Assembly: GCF_003001815.1 (NCBI RefSeq)
Contig: NZ_PVMZ01000018.1
Span: forward strand, 186,001-250,000
Direction of reading: 5' to 3'
From: Actinoplanes italicus
GTDB lineage: Bacteria; Actinomycetota; Actinomycetes; Mycobacteriales; Micromonosporaceae
Length of the DNA: 64,000 nt
The notes beneath the pieces were generated by a model, which was not told the origin of the DNA, searched no databases, and was given only the letters and a program-made list of their open reading frames with translations. Positions 58,132 to 64,000 of the stretch are shown here, one piece after another. The translations under genes and the position numbers were made by a program. The stretch's first letter is position 1. Each line of letters starts with the position of its first letter.

Positions 58132-59739
58132 ATGAGCGAGCCCGTACGATCGGCCGCCCGGCTCGCCGGCAACGTGAGGATCGGCAACAAGATCCTTGTG
58201 GTCGTGATGCTGGTGGCCACTCTGGGCGGCGCGGTGGGGGTCTTCGCGCTCAGCCAGATGTCCGACCTGGCGGACAACAGCGAGCAGGAGTATCGGCAGA
58301 CTCTCAAGACGCAGACCGTCGCCGACCTTCGCTCGTCCTTCAACCGTGCCCGGATCAGCTTCCTGGGGTACCTGCTGGCAGACGACGCCGCCAGCCGCGC
58401 CCCCGAGAAACAGGACTTCGACGCCGAGGTGACCAACGTCGCCGAGCAGTCCGCCGACCTCATGGACATGGTCACCGATGCCGAACGGGCCAGCCTGGAC
58501 CGGTTCGGCAGCGCCTGGGAGAAGTATCGGTCCATCGCCTTGGATCGGGTTTTCCCCCTGGCCGCCGACGGTCGGCTGGCCCAGGCGCTCGCCGTCCGGC
58601 AGAACGAGGTCCAGCCGCTGATCACCGAGATGCGCGAGGCCGTCATCGCGCTGTCCGAGACGACGATCGCCCAGGCCACCGCCGCCCACGACGACGCCGA
58701 GGCCGCCTATCACAGCGGCCGCACCATCGTCGTCGTCGCCATCGTCATCGTCCTGCTGATCGGCGTGGGCGTCGCGATCCTGTTCGCCCGGGGCATCACC
58801 CGGCCGATGGCGCACTGCGTGGACGTGCTGCGCCACATCGACGACGGCGACCTGACCGCCCGCGCCCGGATCAACGGCACCGACGAGATCGGCGTGCTGG
58901 CCAAGGCGCTCAACAGCACGGCGTCGACGGTCGCCACCACGGTGCGGCACGTGCGCGACGACGCCCAGGCCCTGGCCGCCACGTCCGACCGGCTGTCCAG
59001 CATCGCCGAGGAGCTGACCCGCTCCGCGCAGACCACCGCCGACCAGGCCGGCTCGGTCTCCGCTGCGGCCGAGGTCATCTCCTCCAACGTGCAGACCGTC
59101 GCCGCCGGCACCGAGGAGATGAGCGCCTCCATCCGCGAGATCGCCACCAGCGCCGGCGACGCCGCCCAGGTCGCCGGGACTGCCACCACCGCGGCTCAGC
59201 GCACCAGCGACACGATGGCGAAGCTCGGTCAGGCCAGCGCCGAGATCACCGAGGTGATCAACGCGATCACCAGCATTGCCGAGCAGACCAACCTGCTCGC
59301 CCTCAACGCCACCATCGAGGCGGCCCGCGCCGGCGAGTCCGGCAAGGGCTTCGCGGTCGTCGCGTCCGAGGTCAAGGACCTGGCTCAGGAGACCGCCCGC
59401 GCCACCGAGGACATCAGCAACCGGATCGCCGCCATCCAGTCCGACACCGACGCGGCGGTCGCCGCGATCGGCGACATCGGCCACGTGATCGCGCAGATCA
59501 ACGACTACGCCACCACGATCGCCGCCGCCGTCGAGGAACAGACGGCCACCACCGGCGAGATGGGCCGCAACGTGGCCCAGGCCGCCAACGGCTCCGGAAC
59601 GATCGCCGCCGACATCACCAACGTCGCCACCACCGCCAACCAGACCACCCAGAGCGCCGACGAGGCCCGTACCACCGCCTCCGAACTGGCCGGCATGGCC
59701 CAGCGCCTCGGCAGCGCCGTCAGCGGCTATCACGTCTGA
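58132..59739 (+). CDS. Methyl-accepting chemotaxis protein
   Basis: 535 residues from ATG 58132, preceded by GAGGGG. TM1 at about 21-42, an outer four-helix-bundle-type sensor to 195, TM2 at about 198-220, a HAMP domain (RGITRPMAHCVDVLRHIDDGDL), and the conserved signalling hairpin NLLALNATIEAARAGE. The cytoplasmic part is complete. Methylation helices are rich in Glu/Gln. Whether this strain is motile is not visible here; no other chemotaxis genes lie in the window. Its last 20 bp overlap the convergent caspase-STAND gene. Confidence 0.95.
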   Translation: MSEPVRSAARLAGNVRIGNKILVVVMLVATLGGAVGVFALSQMSDLADNSEQEYRQTLKTQTVADLRSSFNRARISFLGYLLADDAASRAPEKQDFDAEVTNVAEQSADLMDMVTDAERASLDRFGSAWEKYRSIALDRVFPLAADGRLAQALAVRQNEVQPLITEMREAVIALSETTIAQATAAHDDAEAAYHSGRTIVVVAIVIVLLIGVGVAILFARGITRPMAHCVDVLRHIDDGDLTARARINGTDEIGVLAKALNSTASTVATTVRHVRDDAQALAATSDRLSSIAEELTRSAQTTADQAGSVSAAAEVISSNVQTVAAGTEEMSASIREIATSAGDAAQVAGTATTAAQRTSDTMAKLGQASAEITEVINAITSIAEQTNLLALNATIEAARAGESGKGFAVVASEVKDLAQETARATEDISNRIAAIQSDTDAAVAAIGDIGHVIAQINDYATTIAAAVEEQTATTGEMGRNVAQAANGSGTIAADITNVATTANQTTQSADEARTTASELAGMAQRLGSAVSGYHV

Positions 59740-62700
59740 GCTGGTCCATCAGCCGGAACCGGGCGGCGAGCATCCCGTCGTCGCCCGCGACGAGCAGGCA
59801 GCCACCGGCCCAGGCGAGCGCGTTGAGGCCGAAGTCGCACGGCAGGCTTGCCAGCAGTCTCCGTTGCAGGGGATCCCACAGCCGCACCACACCGTCCCCG
59901 CTCGCCGCCGCGAGCAGGACGCGCCCGCCGGTACCGGGCACCAGCGTCATCGCGGTGATCCGGCCGGCGTCATCGGCCAGCTCGGCGATCAGCCGCCCGT
60001 TCCCGGTGTTCCACAGCCGGATCACACCGCCGTCGCCCCCTGCGGCCAGGACGGCTCCCTTCCCGGTCGTGGGCAGGGCCGTCAGGACCCGGACGCCGTC
60101 GCCGCGGTTCTCCCCGGTGCCGGCGACCACTGATCCGTCATCGAGGTCCTGCCAGCACACCTCGCCCCGCCGGCCGGCGGTCGCGAGCAGGGTCCGCCCG
60201 TCCCGGCCGGTGACCGCCGCCATCGCCCGGATCACGTCGCCGCCGGAGTTCGGCGGGCCGCCGGTCAGCTCCGCGACGGCCGCGCCCGTGGCCGGATCCC
60301 AGATCCGCACGACTGACCCGTACGCCACGGCCAGCCGGCTGTGACCGGGGGCCCCGGAAACGGCCGCGAGAGCCGTGACCGCACCACCGGGCCCCTGGAG
60401 CTCGCCGATCATCCGGCCGGAGGCGGGAGCCCACAGCCGTACCGGCATGTCCTCCTCCGTGCCGGCCGCGGCAACCATCGCGTGGCCCCCGGGTCCGGCC
60501 AGTACGGTCATCACCGGGTTCAGCCCCACCTCGCCGCCGGCCCGCCCGGCCTCCCCCGTCTCCGGGTCCCACTGACGCAGGACACCCGCGGCGCCGGCCG
60601 AGACGGCCAGGTCCCGCCCGCCGGCCGGGATCATCGCCAGGGCGCTGATCGCGTTCGGTCGTTCCAGCGGGTCCGACTCACCGTCGGTGACGCGGGGTTT
60701 CCAGAGGCGGATCGTCCGGTCACCGCCCGCCGAGGCGAGCATCGGCCGGTTGTAGCGGATCGGCAGGACCGCCAGCGAGTCGATCGAACCGGTGTGCCCG
60801 GTCATGACACCCGACGCCCCGCCGGACAGGCGCCGGAGGACCACCGTCCGGTCCGCGCCGCCCGAGGCGAGCATCGTGCGCCCGTCCTGCCGTAGCACCG
60901 CCAGGGCGTGACCGTCGCCGAGGTGGTCGCGCCACCACTCCAGCTCGGCGCCGGTGCCGGGGTCCCACACCCGGACGCCGTCGAACCGTCCCACCGCCGC
61001 GATCAGCGTGGCACCGCCCGCAGCGGGCAGCGCCGCGATGTCTCGTACCCCCATGGCCGTGATGGGTTTGTGGTTCTCGGTGCCGTCTAGACCGTTCCAG
61101 AATCGGATGGTGCCGTCCTGTCCCGCCGTGACGAGGCCGCTCCCGGAAAGCGCGGTCAGCGCCCGGACGGCTCCGGCGTGACCACGCAGCACCCGGATCG
61201 CCTCACCCGTGACGGGATCCCACAAGCGGACCGTGCCGTCCGCGCCGGCCGAGGCGAGCACCCGATGAGAGAGCTCGGCCAGGGCGAGGACCGGCCCCTC
61301 ATGACCGGACAGCCTGCGCCGTTCCGTGCCGCGCACCGGATCCCACAGCCGGACGGTACCGTCGGCGCCGGCCGAGGCGAGAAGCTTCGTATGCAGTCCG
61401 ATCAGCGCGTTCACCGGTCCGATGTGGCCGGTGAGCCTCCCGAGTTCGACGCCCGTCTGCGGGTCCCAGACACGCAGGGTCTGATCGTCGCCGGCCGAGG
61501 CCAGCAGCGGCCGGCCACCGGCCCCGAAGGCGCCGAGCGCCCGTACCGCCCCCTCGTGGCCGTGCAGGACGACGTGCCGCGGGTGGGTCGTCAGGGCCGC
61601 CCAGCGCAGGTGCCAGAAGTCGGCGCGAACCGGTTCGCCGCGGAAGTCCGTGACGCCGAAGTTCCGCGCCATGGCCAGCTGCCGCAGGACCCGGCGCAGC
61701 GAACGGTCAGCCGACAGCAGGGTGCTCTGGGCCGCCTGGACCGCCGCTACGGCCTGGGGCAGCATTTGGTCCCCGGCACCGGAGTCCGCGGTGACCACGC
61801 CCGCCGGGTCCAGATCGTCCAGCACGTCGAGCCGCCACGCCAGCAGGCCCCACGCGGCCAGGCCGACGTGGGCGGCGTGCCCCGCCAGATGCTGGACGAC
61901 ATATGGGTTGCGGGTCCCGGCGGGCAGCAGGACACCGAAGATCCGCCGGTGCAGGGTGGCCAGGTCGGTCCCCGACCGGTTCAGCAGATGTTCCTGGAAC
62001 GTCCGGTGAGCCAGCCGGTAGACGCTCTGCCCGCCCTCGATGTCGACCATGAGGTACGGCGCCGCGTCCCGGAGGAGACCGGAGATGGCCGGCTCGTCGA
62101 CCGCCTCCCCGCCCGGCAGCGCCGAGGCGATCAGCTCCCAGATCCCGTCCCGGATCGGCAGCCCCCGTCCCAGGCCCAGACTCAGCGCCCGCAACAGCAC
62201 CGGGTAGGCCGGATCCAGCTGGGCCAGCCGCTTCACCGCCGCCGCGAACACCCCGCGGTGGCCACCGTCGAGCAGCTCGGCGAGCATGTCCACGGAGATC
62301 GGTTCGAGCAGCTCGGGCCGGGCAGCGATCTCGTGCACCGCGAGGCGGGCGTAGAGGAAGTGCTGGCGGCGGCTCGCGATCGCGGCGGCGATCCGCTCCG
62401 CGACCTTGGGCGTGGCCGGCGTCAGCGACCCGATCCGGCGCCGGACGTACCGCCGGACCGCTCCGGTGTCCCGGGAGACCTCGATCGTCTCCTGCGCGCC
62501 GAGTGCCTCGATCAGGTCGTTGGAGGCGGGCGGTGGCAGGTCGGGGCCCTCCTGTGTGGAGTGCCGGGTACCCACGATGACCCGGACACCGGGTATCGAG
62601 GCCAGGGCCGGCAGCACCCGGCCGGCCAGCAGGAGCGGTTCCTGAGCCTCGTCGAGAGCGTCGAAGAGCAGGGTCGTGGCCCTGCCCGACAGCGTGTTCG

Positions 62701-63850
62701 TCAGCCACTTCAGCCGGTCGCCGACCGCACCCGGGGAGATCGGCACCGGCCCGAGTCCGAGGTTCGCAGCGATCCGGCCGATGACGTCGACCGCCGTGAG
62801 ACCGGTCAGGAGCAGCGCGGTGTCGAACGCGTCCGGAGGCGGCCGGACGGCGTCGGTGACCGGACCGATCAGTCCCTGACGGGTCATCACCTCGACGAGG
62901 TCCGGCCGGGACAACGCCACCGCCTGACCCAGCAGAGCCGACTTGCCGCTGCCCGGCTCACCGGCGACCACCAGCATCCCGGAACGGGCATTCCGCAACC
63001 AGGACGCGAGTCCGGTCAGCTCGGACTCACGGCCCTCGAAGTACCAGAGCAGCTCACCGGTCTCACCGCCCTGCGCCTTGGTGAGGAAGTGCCGGCGTAC
63101 GTCGTCGGGAAGGTCGGCGAGCAGGCGCTTGAGCTCGTCGTCGACGTCGACCGTGACCGGCGGCGTGATCACCGCCGGCAGGGAACGCCGCAGCGCGGAG
63201 TCGCCCAGCCGGCGCGGGACGACGTGGCTGCCCTGCAGGGTGCGTTCGAGCTCGCGGGCCAGGTCCCACAGCTCGACGGTCTCCTCGGCGCGGAACGTGT
63301 TCTCCAGACAGTGCGCCAGCGCGTCCGCGAACGTGCCGAGCCGGATCGATCCGGCGCCGGAGATGCCGACCAGCAGAACCTTGCCGGGGCTGTTCGGCAT
63401 GCGGCCCAGCGACGACTCGACGAGCTCCACGAAACGGGCCGACCGGCAGGCCTCGACGATCACCACGGCCCACGACGCGGGCGACATCGACTGCCGGTCG
63501 GCGATCGTCTCGGCCAGGACGTCCGGGCGCAGGCCCGTCGCGCCGACATGAGCGGGGCTGAAGCAGTGCGCCAGAGCCGCGCTGTCGTCGTTGGACCAGC
63601 CGTGGCCGACCCAGTACAGGATCGTGTCGCCGTCCGGATCACCGTCACGCCACTCCGCCAGGCGCCGGTCGACGGCATCGGCGCCGCGTTCCCCCATCGG
63701 CGCCCGCCACGGCATGTGCCGCCCGCCGAACACGGCCAGCAGCCGGCAGATCCGCTCGATCTCGGCGTCGACCGCGAGACGTTCCAGAGCGGGGTCCTCG
63801 TACTCGCCGATGCCGACCGGATAGACGGCGACCTGCCGCTCACCGGTCAT
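59720..63850 (-). CDS. Caspase-STAND-WD40 conflict-type protein
   Basis: 1376 residues. Domain 1 (1-235) is a caspase-like peptidase: His83 in YWVGHGWS and Cys135 in VIVEACRSA form the dyad, with the spacing of C14 proteases. Domain 2 (about 270-700) is a STAND-type NTPase: Walker A GEPGSGKS (297-304), Walker B LLFDALDE (394-401), and a helical arm with winged-helix and superstructure elements (YLMVDIEGGQSVYRLAHRTFQEHLL). Domain 3 (about 775-1376) has 13-14 WD40 units (TLRVWDPQTG, TVRLWDPVRG and so on), enough for two propellers. STAND switches oligomerise on signal and activate the protease; the WD40 part is the probable sensor. Overlaps a lipase-like frame at its start. Confidence 0.95.
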   Translation of the reverse strand: MTGERQVAVYPVGIGEYEDPALERLAVDAEIERICRLLAVFGGRHMPWRAPMGERGADAVDRRLAEWRDGDPDGDTILYWVGHGWSNDDSAALAHCFSPAHVGATGLRPDVLAETIADRQSMSPASWAVVIVEACRSARFVELVESSLGRMPNSPGKVLLVGISGAGSIRLGTFADALAHCLENTFRAEETVELWDLARELERTLQGSHVVPRRLGDSALRRSLPAVITPPVTVDVDDELKRLLADLPDDVRRHFLTKAQGGETGELLWYFEGRESELTGLASWLRNARSGMLVVAGEPGSGKSALLGQAVALSRPDLVEVMTRQGLIGPVTDAVRPPPDAFDTALLLTGLTAVDVIGRIAANLGLGPVPISPGAVGDRLKWLTNTLSGRATTLLFDALDEAQEPLLLAGRVLPALASIPGVRVIVGTRHSTQEGPDLPPPASNDLIEALGAQETIEVSRDTGAVRRYVRRRIGSLTPATPKVAERIAAAIASRRQHFLYARLAVHEIAARPELLEPISVDMLAELLDGGHRGVFAAAVKRLAQLDPAYPVLLRALSLGLGRGLPIRDGIWELIASALPGGEAVDEPAISGLLRDAAPYLMVDIEGGQSVYRLAHRTFQEHLLNRSGTDLATLHRRIFGVLLPAGTRNPYVVQHLAGHAAHVGLAAWGLLAWRLDVLDDLDPAGVVTADSGAGDQMLPQAVAAVQAAQSTLLSADRSLRRVLRQLAMARNFGVTDFRGEPVRADFWHLRWAALTTHPRHVVLHGHEGAVRALGAFGAGGRPLLASAGDDQTLRVWDPQTGVELGRLTGHIGPVNALIGLHTKLLASAGADGTVRLWDPVRGTERRRLSGHEGPVLALAELSHRVLASAGADGTVRLWDPVTGEAIRVLRGHAGAVRALTALSGSGLVTAGQDGTIRFWNGLDGTENHKPITAMGVRDIAALPAAGGATLIAAVGRFDGVRVWDPGTGAELEWWRDHLGDGHALAVLRQDGRTMLASGGADRTVVLRRLSGGASGVMTGHTGSIDSLAVLPIRYNRPMLASAGGDRTIRLWKPRVTDGESDPLERPNAISALAMIPAGGRDLAVSAGAAGVLRQWDPETGEAGRAGGEVGLNPVMTVLAGPGGHAMVAAAGTEEDMPVRLWAPASGRMIGELQGPGGAVTALAAVSGAPGHSRLAVAYGSVVRIWDPATGAAVAELTGGPPNSGGDVIRAMAAVTGRDGRTLLATAGRRGEVCWQDLDDGSVVAGTGENRGDGVRVLTALPTTGKGAVLAAGGDGGVIRLWNTGNGRLIAELADDAGRITAMTLVPGTGGRVLLAAASGDGVVRLWDPLQRRLLASLPCDFGLNALAWAGGCLLVAGDDGMLAARFRLMDQLRRDSR

Positions 63851-63995
63851 GACGGATCGGGCGTACGCCCCAGAGCGTTGCGCCGGTGGCCGTGCCGGTC
63901 AGCTCGCTGCCCATGATCCCGGGCGCTGTCATCACGAGATCATGGGACCATCCACGGTCCACCGCTCCGGTGATCAACTCACCACGCACCGTCAT
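63840..63995 (-). pseudogene. LCAT-like lipase N-terminus, cut off at the caspase gene start
   Basis: A 51-residue frame from ATG 63995 (MTVRGELITGAVDRGWSHDLV) continuing VMTAPGIMGSELTGTATGATLWG, then a short unrelated end and stop. PGIMGSEL....GATLWG is the N-terminal oxyanion region of LCAT/PC-acyltransferase-like lipases. The catalytic Ser, Asp and His would lie further on and are absent. It overlaps the caspase gene start by 11 bp. It is either the remains of a lipase gene or a leader frame. Confidence 0.55.
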
Positions 63996-64000
63996 GTCGC

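Noticed and set aside
61178..63916. 912-codon open frame opposite the caspase-STAND gene
   Set aside because: Antisense shadow with biased composition and no motif; the minus-strand frame has intact protease, NTPase and WD40 motifs.
1..64000. tRNA, rRNA, insertion sequences, integrase or prophage genes
   Set aside because: I saw no cloverleaf-like segments, transposase motifs (DDE or RuvC-like) or phage structural genes while reading both strands.

Overview
The window is high-GC DNA with near-continuous coding on both strands, many GTG starts, 4-nt stop/start overlaps and a mycothiol-type amidase. It suggests a soil actinomycete, and gene content and style are most like Micromonosporaceae (Actinoplanes-like); the genus is inference. 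There is no phage, IS element, CRISPR array, rRNA or recognisable tRNA. About 58 protein genes are supported, plus four or five gene relics. At least twelve genes have a TANNNT -10 element ending 6-8 nt before the start codon, so leaderless transcription is common here.

Region by region. 1-5.2 kb: ArsR (partial) and MarR regulators with their operators, a PH-domain protein, a SET-domain protein, a HAD hydrolase, a Tat-exported lipase and a membrane Ser/Thr kinase. 5.4-10.6 kb: small conserved proteins, a DinB-type protein, a thioredoxin-reductase-like enzyme divergent from an XRE/cupin regulator, and three tandem-repeat arrays. 10.7-15.2 kb: a coupled M20 peptidase/radical SAM pair and an internally duplicated membrane protein. 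15.2-23 kb: hydrolases, a beta-lactamase-fold protein, a LysR/MFS pair, AlkD-like, SUFU-like, APH-like and Nudix proteins. 23-31.9 kb: a kinase-WD40 receptor, a regulator/membrane-protein pair, a PatB-type C-S lyase, an Hsp70-like protein, PurU, MazG-like and pentapeptide-repeat proteins.

31.9-33.3 kb is a 1.4-kb gene-free island made largely of 41/42-bp tandem repeats, inverted copies and hairpins. 33.3-45.1 kb: a NarL-type two-component system, a GAP-family membrane protein, an HhH-membrane/OmpA-like pair, a GMC oxidoreductase facing an enoyl-CoA hydratase, a secreted protein with a duplicated four-cysteine domain, and a complete molybdate uptake operon (HTH-TOBE regulator, modA, modB, modC). 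45.1-54.6 kb: a flavoprotein, a SnoaL-like protein, an Lrp/EamA exporter/aminotransferase module, a hybrid histidine kinase, a mycothiol S-conjugate amidase, a MetE-like protein, and relics of a peroxiredoxin, a membrane protein and a carboxypeptidase-regulatory-domain protein. 54.6-64 kb: an MHS transporter with a GAF/PucR-type regulator, a chemoreceptor, and a 1376-residue caspase-STAND-WD40 protein.

The most interesting locus is the last. The big protein combines a caspase-like protease domain (His83/Cys135), a STAND-type NTPase and about 13-14 WD40 repeats, the layout of NLR-like conflict or programmed-death proteins. Its start overlaps the end of a 51-codon reading frame that looks like the beginning of an LCAT-type lipase, cut off abruptly.
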